NCBI GenBank assembly: GCA_944472155.2
Contig: OX235271.1
Coordinates: forward strand, 23,753,710-23,817,709
DNA length: 64,000 nucleotides
Origin: Trichobilharzia szidati
Taxonomy: Eukaryota > Platyhelminthes > Trematoda > Strigeidida > Schistosomatidae
Direction: 5' to 3'
The notes under the pieces are model-generated. The model saw only the letters and a program-made list of their open reading frames with translations, did not search any database and was not told where the DNA came from. Positions 10,965 to 24,314 of this stretch are shown here, piece by piece (positions within the stretch are counted from its first letter, which is position 1; each line of letters opens with the position of its first letter). The translations under genes were made by a program, and so were the position numbers.

Positions 10965-13482
10965 CGACTTTATTGCATATCCCGACAATGACGCTTGTTG
11001 CTATGTTGCTATTGGCTTCAAGTCGCCTTGGTTTTGGGGGAATATTTAACTGATGTAATGTTGTGATTTCATATACATAACTCAGGCTCATACGTGAAAG
11101 GAAGTTATTATCTTGTAATAAGGATAAGTTGTTCAGAAGGTAAGGAGGACGTTATTTTTCAGTTTATTTGTGTATATACTATTGTGCACCGAGTTGCATT
11201 GAGTTCTTAGTGCAACTGTATCTAACTGCATTTACACAAAGTGAAACATTACGAATGCTCCTGTTTCTAGAATAAAAAACACAATTATCAATATCAGTAA
11301 GTTTAGTAATGAAGAATGGAATTTCTTCAACGTCAATGTTATTTAATTTAAGTTGTAATCTGTGTAGGCCCTTGGAGGAATAAATTCGGCATGGAGAACT
11401 CCTAGGTAAACCGAAAGTGCTTTTAGTTTAGTAAATCTTACTGACTTCCTGTATAAATTTGATATTTGTCAGGTGTTTATTTAAAATCTGCTGGAGTATT
11501 CATTAAAGCAAAAGTTGTAGTGCATAATTCCCAGACTTGTTGTAGTCATTGGTATTGCCAGGATACCACTTACTCGTTTTATGCAACTGAAATATACAAA
11601 TCTCGCTTTATTGAGGAAACAGTATAATGCCTGCAGAAGTATTGCGTCAGTTAATGAGTTTCATAAATTCTACAGAGTGTTTTCTATTCAGTGATTACTG
11701 TTTGCGAATTATCCGAGAAAACACATTTCCAATTGGGATGTAACACAACGCTGAATTCTTAAACTGTCATACTTGCATAATTTCAATCCAATCACACATA
11801 TATCAGTAGGATAGTCTATAAATGACTTTAAAGACTTATCATCATCAACTTACAGTTTGCTGATGATACTGTACACCTAGACTATGAGAACTAACCCCTG
11901 ATACTGGAAAATATGAAAAGAATACCGGTGTTTGATTATAGGTGTCTGTGTTCCATCTCATGAGTAAAGCAGTATAATATGGCGATTGCTGTTGATGTTA
12001 CGCATAAAGTGTTAGGTGAGGAGGGTAAGTTAGTCTTCAAGGTAGGGAAGCTGAATAGGTTGAGATGGCTATAACACGTGATGGCATAGCAAGCCATCGC
12101 CTTCCTTGAGGGATAATGTTGGCCAGCACATGTTAAGGTTCCAAATGTGTTTGGGTCGGTCAAATGAAAAGCTGGTATTGGTTCATAAAATCGTTGACAG
12201 TCAGCTAGAAGAACTACTTGATATATGTCTGCAAGTCTTTGTTCATGGCACAGATGCATTCACTCTGTGTAATCTCACGTATCTATTCAACTCATGTTGT
12301 CACTATTTATTTTCCCTCAAATTTTCGCTCGTTAAACTTCCATTTAGTTTTATGTCTCTACCTTTGTGTGGTGCATGGAATGTGGTAAACTAAACAGTTG
12401 GACTACCTTGCGAAGTCATACTGAAAGCCAGGCAGAATGACACAGGCTAAGCATAACTAAATGCGAAACACTGAATAATGATCTCCAGAATGTCAACAAA
12501 TGATAATTGCAGTTCTTATTCTTGTTCTTTGCTAAATGACAAATAGATATCTTTCAGTAATCTCTTCATCCACCCGGGATTCGTCTCCTACTTTTCAAGT
12601 GTTTTTTGTGCTTTATCACTTTTGTGCTAAGCTTTAAAATAATAATTTATATTTTCATATAAACATAAATCTACATGAAAATGCATGCCATTTTTACAGG
12701 CACGATCAAGTATGATACAATGTCAAATATTAGATTGTCTACAAGTTAGTAATGTTTGAACAGCTAAATATTTGATATATATAAATGCACTCTTTGTCTG
12801 ACCCATGTCGTATCATTATTGAATTAAACAGTAGTCCTCCAGGTTGCGCAGGAAAATTGACTTCGTTTCGTTTTCAACCCGTAGTTGTAGGTATACGATA
12901 ACCAACCAATATTGAGGTAAGTACAACGTTTACAAGGGATAGTAAGATTATCACTTTTTTTAAAAGTTCAAATTGTTGAATTATATAGTACAAGCAATCG
13001 GAACAGATTCTTATAATTGTTAATTTGTAAATCTTTCACGAAGGTCTCCATCGAAGTTGAGCGAGACAACCCAAACTTCGTTCCATTTCCTGATGATGAT
13101 AGTAATGGCCCATCGATAAACAAAATATATATATGATTGAGTACTGTGACCCCACGTGCTTGAACGCTATTTCAGGAAGAGGAGAAAATCCTGCACAGCT
13201 ACAAAGTGGTATAAAATGCAATTATGAATAATACATTATTGGAAGTATATTTACAAGAAAAATACAAGAATAAGCTATACAGTACTTGATATGATAGTGC
13301 ACATTTGCAATGTGTGATGCTAACCATATCGGTCTTACCGTAGAAAACTATGACGTTTTCTATGAAAATAAAGTTATTCTCAAACATGAGTGCTGTTATT
13401 ATGTTTGTTTTTTACCATCAGAGCAACCGAACTTTATGCGAGAGAAGAGTGTGAATGAGAAAAAAGAGTAAATTTCAGCTTT
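10965..13482 (+). repeat. Left arm of a 2.5-kb inverted repeat
   Basis: This segment is the reverse complement of 41677-44202. On reading I found only isolated differences (one T/C change in 'atcttgtaataagg' near 11115, one extra T near 12607). The arms are separated by 28 kb. Contents: a weak RTE relic (11940-12260), an AT-rich stretch, and an exon-like frame at about 13030-13130 (SIEVERDNPNFVPFPDDD) that I do not recognise. Such identity means a recent duplication or an assembly artefact. Confidence 0.92.
11940..12260 (+). pseudogene. RTE-type ORF2 C-terminal relic inside the inverted arm
   Basis: The plus strand reads HKVLGEEGKL ... LNRLRWL and then HRLPSLRDNVGQ in shifted frames. This is the degraded 'LHRLRWLGHVLRMP...HRLPRRAML' region found at the C-terminus of the RTE family seen intact-like at 60095-61080. 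An equal copy sits in the other arm (minus, about 42900-43220). Both small frames usually drawn here are therefore not host genes. Confidence 0.5.
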
Positions 13483-13639
13483 TTTATGTTTTATCACTTT
13501 TGTGCTAAGCTTTAAGTTATTCAGCATATGCCGTTATTTACAAAGGACCTACATGACATTAGTTGAGTAAGGTTTCGGTCGTGCAAACACGAGTCCTGTG
13601 CAGGTGATTGGTTGCATTATCATTTCCCAAATGAAATGC

Positions 13640-13835
13640 AGCAAACTGTATATTAAGGTAAGTCTTCCACCTTGATTGGTGAAGGTGGTGTTCCTCAGGG
13701 TACTGTTATCTCTCCTTTTTATCTCTCTCGTCTTACATCAATTTTCTCTTTCTGATGAGAGCAACTTCGTCAAATACGCTGGTGATCTGACCGTCTCACT
13801 TCCTGTCATGTCACAATGTGTCACCAGGAGGACTT
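13640..13835 (+). pseudogene. Non-LTR RT relic (palm region)
   Basis: The plus strand shows GEGGVPQGTVISPF, the Gly-Val-Pro-Gln-Gly motif of non-LTR RT domain 4, and about 100 bases later FVKYAGDLTVSLPV, a YADD catalytic box in which the first Asp-equivalent position reads Gly (YAGD). Only about 200 bp remain. It is followed by a 45-bp sequence also found at about 11144-11190 inside the left arm. Confidence 0.65.
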
Positions 13836-13879
13836 TATTTTTCAATTTATTCGTATATATACTATTGCGCATTTATAAT

Positions 13880-16800
13880 CCATCCTAATAATGGGTTACG
13901 TATTCCAAAGGAGTTTAGCTTATTTATTAGAAGCAAATGGTCAACGCGGTCAAAGGCTTTGGATATGTCAAAGTAGATGACTAGTACTAGTTGTTGTTTG
14001 TCTCGGCTGCTAGTTATATAGTTAAAGAAGTCAAGGTGACATGTCATGCATGATCTGGATTTTAGGAATCCATGTTGGTTTGGACATAGAATATTACAGC
14101 TGAGCATATGTTTGAGAATATCATCTTTAACTATTCTTTCAATGATTCTAGATACTATGGGTGTAATATTGATTGGCATATAGCTATTGACTTCAGTTTT
14201 TGATCCGGATTTGTGTTTAGGTACTATAAATGTCGTTTTCCATTTATCTGGATAGGTTTGGCTTTCTAGGGACATTGTAAAGATCTTAGGTAATAAAACG
14301 GAAGTGTCAGAACCACCGTGTTTATAAAGATACGATGGTATACCGTCAAAACCAGCGCTACTAGAGCTTTTAAGAGTATTAATGGCTTGATTAGTATCAG
14401 AGTAAGTGAAATGAACTGTAGTGATTTGTTTCAGCGTTGAAGATGAAGGGAGTTCTATTGTAGATTGTAAACCGAGAAGTGGACTTGTAGGCTTAAGGTA
14501 GTTAGCTGCAAACGTCTCGTTAAACAGTTCACACATGTCTGCATGATTGCTGTATAGTTTACCCTCGTTTATAAGGAGAGAAATTTTATGGCTTTGGCGA
14601 TTCATTCTCTTCTTTAGGATTTTTGTGAGAGCACCTACTCTGGTGGTGCTGGTTAGTGCGGTGCATTCTTCATTTCTCACACACAAGTTATGAGCTTGCG
14701 AGATGGAGCTAAGAGTACTAAGTATTGACCCTAGTGTACTAAAGTCGTGTCGTCTGAAGTAACTTGTTAACAGTCTCTTCAGTTTCCTACGATCCTTTTG
14801 CTTTATGAATGACTTTCTATGTGGGGAAGACTTTAATGTTTGAAGTGGGATGACAGCATCTAAGCATGTGTTGGAGTCATAGTAAAAGATGTCTAGAGCT
14901 TTCGAGAGGCTATCAGTATAGAAGTACTCACTCCATTCTGAGAATCTTAGCATTGATTTTACTAGAGTCCAGTCTGCCTTACTGTAGTTCCTGTAAGTTA
15001 TTTGTTGTGAAGTAGGGGTATGGGTTGCATTGCTACTTGACGGAAGTGGCAGTGCACACAGCACTGTTTTGTGGTCACTCCCTGAAAACTCAGGACCGAC
15101 TAGGGTAGAAAGGGGACTTATATTGTGGCAAAAGATTAAGTTTAGTACGTTATTACCTCTTGTTGGGGTTGTGACAGTCTGTTTCCAGCCAAGTATATCC
15201 AGTGTGCCTAAGAACTTATCAAGTTTAGTTGGACCTGTGGGTATTTCCCAGTTGATTTCTGGTAAGTTAAAGTCTCCACATAGGATCTTATGATCGTAGT
15301 GGAGGGTGGATAATTGTTACAGAGTATTAATAAGTTGGATCTCGTGATTACTAAAGGTGCTAGGTGCTCTGTAGGTGCATCCAATTAATACTATTGCGTT
15401 ATTTAAGTGTAAGTTAACTCATAAAGTCTCAGGCATGTTAAGTGTACTACTTTCTAGCTGTGATACAGTAAGTGCATTCAAAAGGTACATTAGACAACCC
15501 CCTCCCTTACCACCTTCCCTGTCACACCGAAAGTGTGTATAGTTATCTAAGCTTATCTCTTCATCCAGTATGTTCGAATTACACCAGGATTCAGTGATGA
15601 CAATTATAGGGGGTTTTTATATTGCTGTGAGTGCTTTGAGCATTGGCAGTTTATTTAGAACAGATCTAGCATTTATGAGGACCAAGTAAAGATGAGATTT
15701 GAAGTAGCATTTGAAGTATTTAAGTTCGTTAATCAACCCCGAGTATGGTTCAGCACCCAGTAGTACTGTTTGACATGACGACCCTATGTTAAGAGGAGTT
15801 TCGACATCACGCTCATCTATGTCTATCGGGTTGGTGTGTGCTGTTTTCGGTGAGGAATTAAGCGTTGGAGTACTGGATTTGCTAAAGGCTAAGGCATTTT
15901 TATTTTTAGTTAAGCTGGAAACGTGGGTAGGGATCTTTATTTGACCTAAACTTGTGCATGTATCAAGTGTGCTTAGTGGATGCGGGTGAACTAGACTGTT
16001 CCTATATTCATGCAAAGGGGGAGCCAGCATTAACGGTTTAGGAGTGTTAACATTCCTACCAGCTGTTTCTTCAACGCTGATAGGGACGCAGGGGATAAAA
16101 ATGATTGGGACCTTGTGGAGAACATGGTTTATTATTCGACTTATTGTTAGGTACTAGTTGTGTCCTTGTATGGGTTTCGTGTGTACTGCTTTGTGGGTTA
16201 GTTCCCAGCAGACTTGTACCATATATCCGATCAAAATTTATTTGTGTGCCATACTGTGAATACCCTGAGTTGTTGGTGGTCGAGTTCTGACTATTGCCAC
16301 TTGTACTATTGAGGGAGGCATTGTTGTGGCGTTGGTTATCAGTGTGGGCCATGGTGCTATTTCGCACGTTGTGGGTGCCAATACTATTGACCGTGGGGAA
16401 TGTGGGCTTATTTATACTGCCATTGTTGTTGTTGGCATGATTTGGAGTCATATCCTCGTTTTTTTACTAATGGACTTATGGCTAGGAGAGGACAGGGCCG
16501 ACTTTCGGGGGATTTTGACTTTTTTCCGGGATTATTTGGTGACATGTCTATATCTACGGTGATATGTGGTATAGTTTTATTGGCTATTTGATTACAATTT
16601 AGTGGCCTTTCAGTTGGTGTTGCTCTCTGAGAGGATGATTCTGTGTGGTTTGAGAGGGGTGGTGCGGTGGATTCTACGGTATCTCTCAAAGGGTTGGGTA
16701 TAATTGCTGCTTGCAATGTCCTATTGTTTATTCCACAGTTAGACTCAGTGAGATGATTATATACGCGCCTTTCTATGACTGTCTTGTCCACCGCAAGCTT

Positions 16801-17336
16801 TATTAGTTTGTAATTTCTGACTTGCGATAGGGTGTGTTGGGAGTGGATGAATTTTCAGGTCTCTGCCGGTGTTTCGAACTGAAAACGAATAGGACAACAC
16901 TTGTCATGTTGACTCTTCTTCAGCCTGTAGCACTTAGTCTTGGAGTTGGGCATTTTCGCCTCACTAAGTAGGATGCGCTGTACCTTTTTTAGTGCCTCAT
17001 TATCCGGAACGTTGTAGACAATAGCATTTAGTTTAGCATCGAGTCGTTTTGTTACTTCTGTAGTAACAAAGTTAATGAGTTTATCCACCTTAGATATCGA
17101 TTCTGTGTCAAGTTTCTTAAGGTCGACAGTTTTCATGAGAATAGTTAAAGGTGTCAGTTCACAGAACTGCGAACTGATATCGCTGATCTGATCTGATAAT
17201 TTGGATATTTTGGTATTGGTTTCAGAAATTCCAGGATTTACTGACTTATTATTTCTTATTTCCCTTAATCGGTCTTAAGCTCTCCTATAGACAACGTTAG
17301 AAGTTCTATTTCTGAAGATAGTACTGAAACAGAGCC
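13880..17336 (-). mobile_element. CR1 retrotransposon family A, copy 1 (truncated at both ends)
   Basis: Inverted copy of 32480-35861, about 98% identical by eye. The minus strand carries the ORF1 C-terminal part (17136-16855, ending FETPAET at a TGA), Asn/Ser/Thr-rich frames (16791-16071), the start of an AP-type endonuclease (16030-15617: LYLVLINARSVLNKL, then a TAA), and the linker plus RT up to FDISKAFDRVDHLL (15064-13862). The RT is cut off at 13880, before its catalytic FADD box, so the copy is dead. Unlike copy 2 it keeps the full endonuclease segment around 15470-15560. Confidence 0.9.
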
Positions 17337-17519
17337 TGAATTATCATTTATCTGTTGGCACTTACTGGTTCTTAAAGTTTAACTTATACACAGAGAACTA
17401 CACCTATTACCAACAGCTTCGGGGAGAGTCATATGATCAGTTTGTGTACGTTTTAATACACGCTGGCAGCCACAATAGCGTCTCCCCCTCGATTTTCGAC
17501 GATGACTCAACGAGATGTG

Positions 17520-20022
17520 CAATATCCAATATCGCTTTTTCGAGCTAGTATGAACCAATTTGATTTCTTCGTGCTCGCTTCTTGATTGTGAGGTAAAGGT
17601 TCCTGGTCTTCGGTAAACTTCTGTAAAGTTCGTCCTGCCACTCGACTGTCATAGCTTTGGTTGACTCCAAAAGGACTAGTGCTTGGATTAATTATATGTT
17701 GTTCGTAGTATGCGGTATGTTAAGACTTTGTCACTACTATGAATGGGGTTGATCTTTTCACCATTTATTCCTCCGGTGTCGTCGTCAAAAGAAAAAAGAT
17801 AATAACAATAACAGATATAATTAGTGTAGGTCATTCAGACTAAAAGACAGAAAAAGAGGTAAAGAAAGAGTGAAAGCAGACAGCCAATTAAATTTGAAGC
17901 TGATCTACATATGTGTACATATATAAATATACATACATATACGTATACAATATCAATAATAATAATAAGTGTAAGTGTGGTAGTTGGAGTAGTCAAGAGA
18001 GTGAGACGGGAGAGAATGTGAAGAAGTAAAACGGTGAATTTAGTTGTCTACCCATTAGCGGTGTATGGGATTTTAAGGGGAGAGGCCGTTTGGACGCAGT
18101 CCTTGTGTCGCTGCATGATTGTCCAGCCTTCGCTTAAAGGTGTCCACAGACGGTGCCGTAGCCACTTCTCCCGGTAAGGAGTTCTAGGGACGGCAAACCC
18201 GCAGTGAAAAGAAGTGTGAGCGCACCCAATTTCTTGCCCTCTGGTGAGCTATCCTTCTGGGATTTCCACGAGGAAGCCCTTACCTACTCAATAGCAGAAC
18301 ACCTTTGTTTGGGTGATTCTGGCCACTTGTTGTCTTGTAGGCAGTAATCAAATGCCTCCTAAGCCGACGGTAGCTAAGTGTGAATAGGCCTAATTTCTTT
18401 AGCCTCTCATCATACAGTTTATTTCGGAGACCAACCACTCCTTTTGTCCTCCGTCTTTAGACCCTTTCCAAGAGGTTTGCATCTCTTCTAAGCAGTGGGG
18501 GTGCAATGATATTATGCACTTCAAGGTGCGGTCTGACGTATGTCTTTTACAACCTTAAACAGAGCTTAGGAGTGAGTGCACCTAACTGTCTATTTGTAAG
18601 GTGTATGACAGTATGTGCCCTCGCTACATCTCCCGTGTAATTTGCGCTTGTGTCTATTTTTCCGTTAGAACTAAACCTAAGTCACGCTCCAACGTTGTGT
18701 GGGACAAGTTTTCGTTGCACAGGGAGTAACTTACATTCTGCAGCCTACAGGTGCGTAATTTCAATACTTTGCACTTTTTCAGGTTGAAAGTCATACCACT
18801 GGTCACCACCGCCCAGTCTTCCAGAAGCTTTAGATCTACCTGCGGCCTATCTGAGTCTTCCGAACACTTTATTGCCCTCCAAATCTTTACGTCGTCAGCG
18901 TATAGAAGAGTCGGACAGCTTAGACGGCATGGTAGGTCATTGATGAAAATCGAAAGCATCAGTGGTCCTGGATAGAGCCGTGTGACACTCCTGATGGCGA
19001 GCCGTGCCAAGATGATCGGACTCGATTGACCTTGGTGCAAAATTGCCTTTCAGCTAGGTAGTACTTGAACCATGACAGAAGCGGCTTACCTACACCTACC
19101 TGACTTATTTTGTGTAGGAGAGGGTCATGGTGAACTGTCTCAAATACCTTCTCAAAGTCTAGGAAGAGCACACGGACTGGAACATTCATATCTCAGCATG
19201 ATGTCCAATCGTCCCAAGCTAATAGTAGGTTTGTTACACAATGTCTGCCTTTCCTGAAACCGTTTCGAGTTTCATGGAGTCTATTATCACTATCGAAGTA
19301 CTCCCTCATGTGATCATCAATAATAATTTCCAGTATTTTGATACCACTGAGAGTAGGTCTGCTGATCTATAACTAGTGGTATTTTGCCTACCCCCACCCT
19401 CGAAGATCGGAGAAAGGATGACTCTTTTCCACTCTCTTGGCAGTTTCTCCGAATTCATTGAGTGTTGGAACAAGTCATATAAGGGCCTGCAAAGAGCTTC
19501 GAAGCACTGTTTCAGAACAGATGGCCTAATGTCGTCACAACCTGGGGACTTTCCAGATGTGAGTCTCTGTAGCTCTCCTAGTACTATCGCCGGGTTTATT
19601 TGGGGAGTAGCCACTAGGGTTTCCTCCGAAGAAATGGTGGTGCCTCCATCTTGGCCCGTGCCAGTAATACCCACATCGCTATTTAACTGCTTGGAGAAGG
19701 CTAAACTGAGTGTTTCAGCAATCTTCAGACTAGTGAGGTATTGACCGTTTGGACCTACTAAGACTCTTGCCCCCTGGTTGGTTTTCTTTCCGACATGAAT
19801 TGATACAAGCGTCTGGGGTTCGCCAGGAGTTCATGGCAAGGTTAGCCTGAAATGACCTCCTGTTATTTCTGACTCTCACACTTTACCGGTTCCTAAGTTC
19901 CAGGCTTGCGTCGTGGCCGGTCTGACTCTTGGATACTCGCCACGTAAACCAAGCCTTCTGCTTCGCTTGCAGAATACCTTGCGTACCTCTCTTCAACCAT
20001 GTTGACCTTCTTCTACCTAATT
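17520..20022 (-). mobile_element. CR1-like retrotransposon (family C), longer copy
   Basis: The minus-strand frames run in RT order: 19674-19306 with TSGKSPGCDDIRPSVLKQCF and LPREWKRVILSPIFEGGG; 19189-18959 with VLFLDFEKVFETVHHD; and 19040-18654 with LYADDVKIWRAIK (catalytic YADD) and GMTFNLKKCKVLKLR. The C-terminal and 3' end regions to 17520 match the copy at 9603-10926. Frame changes separate the blocks, so no intact enzyme is encoded. The 5' side abuts a Gypsy remnant at about 20024; no endonuclease domain is visible. Confidence 0.88.
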
Positions 20023-20023
20023 T

Positions 20024-20870
20024 TAGAGAAACCGAATTGGGGCACCACGCGTTTCATCAGTTTTTGGACACTCCTGGCGCCTATTTACACACTGAATTGG
20101 TATCGTAAAGATAGAATTCGAAAAAATACTATCGCTTGGTACCATTCGACAATCCAGTGGCAGCTGAACTTCACGGCTTCATATGGTCTTCCGATGAAAT
20201 GCAACTGTGTGGCGATTACCGAGTTTTAATAGGCAAGCAGTACCCGATAGATACCCACCACCTCACACACGATTTCGTCAGCTGTTTGACAGATGTTAAG
20301 ATTCTCTCTGAAATTGATCTCATAAGGGCCCATCACTGCATTCCCACCCATCTCATCGATATTCCCAAAACACTCAGTACCGTACCATTTAGCCTACACG
20401 AATTCGTCATATGACCTATTTATTGAGAGTGTAGATGATACTGAACATTTAAAACAAGTAAGGACTTTATTCAGAGACCATTGGTACGGGAAGGCCATGA
20501 ACTAAGAAAAGCCTGATTTCGACAAGACCTCGCTGAAATTCCCCTGGGAATTGATCGGTAACCGAGGAACTAGACCAGTCCCTGATGACATACAAGCTAT
20601 CAAAGGTTATCCGTTACCTGGTTCATTAAAGGAATTAGACAATTTTGGGGTCGCATCGGTTTTTACGGTCGTTTTATTCCCAGCTGTGCTACAGTTTTGT
20701 TAAACGAAAAGACTCTCTTAGTAGGGCGAAAAGCGACGCTCCTTTTCTCAATGACGAGAGCCTCAAGCAGACACTGGAACAGAGGGGACGGCAACAGCTT
20801 GTATTCTTTTCGAAATACTGAATTCTACTCAGTGCCACCGTAACTGCGATATATGTCAAATGAACAGATT
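20024..20870 (+). pseudogene. Gypsy-type LTR retrotransposon pol remnant (RT to RNase H start)
   Basis: Translation gives the Gypsy RT series in shifted frames: LCGDYRVL (usually CGDYRALN), LSEIDLIRAHHCIP (usually F-S-K-I-D-L-x-x-A-Y-x-Q-I-P), IPKTLSTVPFSLHEF, and later ELIGNRGTRPVPDDIQAIKG and YPLPGSLKELDNF, which is the connection into the RNase H domain. The YVDD catalytic box is reduced to a damaged RVDD-like trace near 20420. No LTRs, gag or integrase were seen. Schistosomes carry Gypsy elements of this general type; this one is a fossil. Confidence 0.85.
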
Positions 20871-21185
20871 TTTCTTATTTAAACACAATACGGCACCGAG
20901 AAGATGCGCTAGACAATAATTGTAAGACAACATAGATTAAAAGTTAATATATATAGGTAAAGAACAGATAAAGTACTTCATCTGGAAGCAAAAGTCATAT
21001 TTAACAAGCTTGAACAGCATTCGGGAAGGGATGAAAATTGCGGCACATTCGCCATTAGCTACGATTCTTGGCTATATCTGATAACGTCTCGAGCTATCTC
21101 GCAGACTCCAAACAGGGAATCGCACATCTTCAGCTTGGATGCAAAGCAAGACTGCGCTCAAGGAAGCATCGTAAACCCGACGTTT

Positions 21186-21425
21186 GACTGACTGACCTGT
21201 TTCAAAATAGAACATTGCACCGATGTGCAGCAGTTCGATTCATCACATTTCACTCAGCACACAAAGCTGGAGAAGACGAAAACAGTAAGAAGAAAAACGC
21301 TAAATAGGGGCAGTAAACAGAGATGTGAGGCAAAAAGAATAGTTATATCGAAGAACAATATAGTTTTATTTGGTATTATAAGTCACAAGGAGTGGATGAA
21401 CCTACGCCACTGACAACGATTTTGA
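21186..21425 (-). mobile_element. RTE family 2, 3' end fragment
   Basis: The sequence 'gactgactgacctgtttcaaaatagaac ... gatgtgcagcagttcgattc' followed by a Lys/Arg-rich-looking tail and 'aatatagttttatt' matches 55050-55260 and, reversed, 60830-61045, where it forms the 3' end of an RTE element. The short Lys/Arg-rich frame (21225-21413) is not a gene. Confidence 0.6.
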
Positions 21426-21465
21426 GCCATATAATAATAATAGTATATTCTCATTTTTTTACATG

Positions 21466-22010
21466 AGGGACGCCAGTTTACAGGCATCATCAATTCGATA
21501 AATTACACATACGATTAGTAAGTATAGTTAGTAATGATAATATAATAGGGTACATATTTATTCATACAAATATAGGACACACAAGTTGTTTAGGAATGGA
21601 TGAGAATTATTTAAGTTACATATTTAAATTACATGGATTACGGTTAAATAACATGGTCGTTGTCTTTTTATCTTTAGTTTGTGGGGAAAATCGGATAACT
21701 GGTGATTCAATGGAACACACCAAGAAATATAGAGATATTGACTTCGCATTAACAAAAAAACCCAAGTATGCGTTGGATGGATTACATATACTTGGGAAAA
21801 TAAATAAAGCTTGAAGTCATTTCCCTCATAAAACAATAAAATGCGTCTTACAATAATATATTCCCACTTTATGCACTTGAGGGACTCCAGTTGACAGGCA
21901 TCAATATGATAATAATGCACACATGGAGTAAACATGTTTAAAATTTTCAATAACACAAAATATATATGCAAGTGAAGATGATGAAATATTGACCGTAAGT
22001 ACACTCTGCA
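21466..22010 (-). repeat. Two copies of a ~410-bp spaced repeat unit (CR1-tail-like)
   Basis: The unit begins ACATGAGGGACGCCAG and ends AGCTTGAAGTCATTTCCCTCAT (21466-21828); a second unit starts at 21878 after a 50-bp spacer. Related units lie at 44236-44495, 44808-45240 (both opposite orientation) and 46664-47010. The 50-bp spacer recurs at about 44833-44877. Part of the unit matches the 3' untranslated region of CR1 family A (826-1085). Confidence 0.7.
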
Positions 22011-22744
22011 TTAGTTAAAACAGTTTATATGGCATAATCCAAAGCACAATTATTGTTTGAATTGGCTGAACATGAGCGTAACAACTGAGTGTTGCGTTAC
22101 ATTCGGTCGATATGGTGGGCTAGTCACAACAAGTAAAAAATGGCTTATAAAACGTCACTTAGTTTACCGTAAACGATGTTTTAAGCAATATAATCTGCAA
22201 AAGGCTCACCACAGCAGTTATCATCCAGTTAAACATTCAGAGAAGTAATCATATTTCAGCAACTGGTGAATTTTTTATTCTTTTCGGCCTGGAACCTGAG
22301 TAACTGCGAACCAGTCCATAAAAAAATGTCAAAAGAGGCATGCAGGAGCAGAATTTTGCTATCGAATGGGTCATTGGGATCTGAAATGCAGCTATCAGCA
22401 TATTTTCGTCATTTCATAGATATCCAGATTTATTGACGCTGTATAGGTAGTGATTTGGATTTGTCATCATGATCGACATATGGATGAATATTCAGATACG
22501 TACTACAACTTGTTTGCCTTTCGGATTCAGTTAATTACATCACGTGTTGGGTTTGATTACTCTGCGATTTTGATATATTCCGCGGTGTCGCCGTGATTAT
22601 GGGAAGTATGCATATGCTTTAAATGCATTACTTTGTTGGCTGCAATCTCCACTGAGTGTATACAACGGGAACTGTGGATTTATGTATTTCCTCATCACTG
22701 TGGATAAAATATCGCCGCATTCCTTTTGGAAAGGAGACCAGTTG
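22011..22744. other. No feature recognised
   Basis: AT-rich sequence with only one 63-residue frame (22057-22248) of no recognisable character. Probably degraded repeat. Confidence 0.4.
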
Positions 22745-24314
22745 GTGGATTATAAATGATTTCCAAGTAACTTATATCCATCCATGTGATGTTGTGGTAA
22801 GTCTCGACCTTGTTTTCTCATATTTCATTCGTACGTTGATTATGGTTCACGCTTTGTACCAGGTAGACATAATTCGATCAACTCTTTTTGTATGGGTGTT
22901 ATTTTCATGACTGCTGCTTTTTGTCTGAAATTATAGATAAAGGCAAAAGAAACAACAGGTGTAGTCTCTAAGTTCATACATTAAATGGGCCTAAAATTTC
23001 TGAAGCTCTTACATAGGAATTAGCACTGATATCACTTGCAAACCTACTTAGTGTGTCATTAAGAGCTTTTTCAAAGGACACCAGTGAGCTTGCTAGTCGC
23101 ATTTCCTCAGGTAGTTTGTTCCATATTTGGGCATACCTAATCATGAAAAATTTTTGCCTGGTGGCTGTTTTACGTTGTTTTGTAGCCACCGTACCTTTAG
23201 TGTGTCTAAGGTTATATCCAGTGTCTTCTGAAAACCGAGTACAGTTGGTAGGGGTATACACTATGTGGTTAAGTAGTTTATAGAAGAGTACCAGATTTAA
23301 TCGTAGTCGTCTTAACCATAATGTTTCTAGTCCTAGAATTTCACATGTGGCAGGGTAGTTTGTGCCGTTTTCGGTTGTGAGTACTTTCAGCGTGAAGTAC
23401 CTCTGTACTCCTTCTACTTTTAGTTTATCTTCTATGCGTATGCTACTAAATATGAATGAACAATAGCCTAGGAGTGGGCGCACACAAACCTTGTGCAGTA
23501 GTATTCTGGATTCACTTCTGTAGAAGTTCCTGAGTAGGAAACCAATAAGCCTGCGTGATTTCGATACTTGTTTCGAGGTATGCTCAGCGAATGATAGATT
23601 GTGTGAATATGTCAGTCCTAGGTCTAGCGCAGACTTGAGTCTGGGGATTTTGTGGCCCTGAATTGCTAGGTCGAGGTCTAGGTTGGGACAGCCTATGCAG
23701 AGCCAGCCACACTTTTCGACATTAAACTCAAGTCTCCAGGTGTCATACCATATATCCATTTTTGTTAATTCTTCATGTATGGAGTTCATAGTTGTACCGA
23801 TATCTGTATTTGTGCAGGTATATGTCACCTTTAAGTCATCTGTATACAGTATTGGCTTGCCTATACTAAAGCACTCACATATACTGTTTATGTTTATAAT
23901 GAAAAGAAGGGGTCCCAATACACTCCCCTGGATGACACCACTGCTAATCGGCCTAGGCCTGAAGGTAATCGAGCCAATTTTTGTTGTCTGATTTCCGTCA
24001 CTGAGAAATGATTTTATCCAGTTGTGGAGGGGGTTGCGTATCCCTAGTGAGCATAGCCTGCTGACTAACAGACTATGTGGGACTCTATCGAAGGCTTTCC
24101 TGATATCGAAATAGAGGATAGTTACTAGATCTCTCCTATCTCTTCTATAGGTGACTTCGTTGAAAAAGTCTATATGCTAAGTGACGCAAGATCTTTTCTT
24201 AAGGAATCCGTGTTATGACTGGTTGATGAGTTTGTGTTTCAGAAAGTAGTCTGATATTTGGTCTTTGATTACTTTCTCCATGATCCTTGATATGACAGGT
24301 GTTATATTGATAGG
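22745..24314 (-). mobile_element. CR1 retrotransposon family B, 3' part (RT and C-terminus)
   Basis: The minus-strand ORF at 23918-22974 (314 aa) begins just after SSGVIQGSVLGPLLF and contains the catalytic ILYTDDLKVTY (Thr in place of Ala in the FADD box), the NVEKCGWLCIGCP thumb region, and the CR1 C-terminus (LRNF, VRPLLGYC, LWLRRLRLNL, IWNKLPEEMR). Upstream, 24313-23919 supplies the N-terminal RT half (SRIMEKVIKD, FDIRKAFDRVPHSLL) with one stop. The rest of the same element continues at 26624 on the far side of the inserted Penelope composite. Its 3' end resembles 47230-47735. Confidence 0.9.
24302..24314. repeat. Target-site duplication, left copy (13 bp)
   Basis: TTATATTGATAGG at 24302-24314 repeats at 26624-26636 and flanks the Penelope composite. 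Joining the flanks across it restores the CR1 RT motif N-Y-x-P-I-N-I-T, so the duplication was created by insertion. Confidence 0.85.
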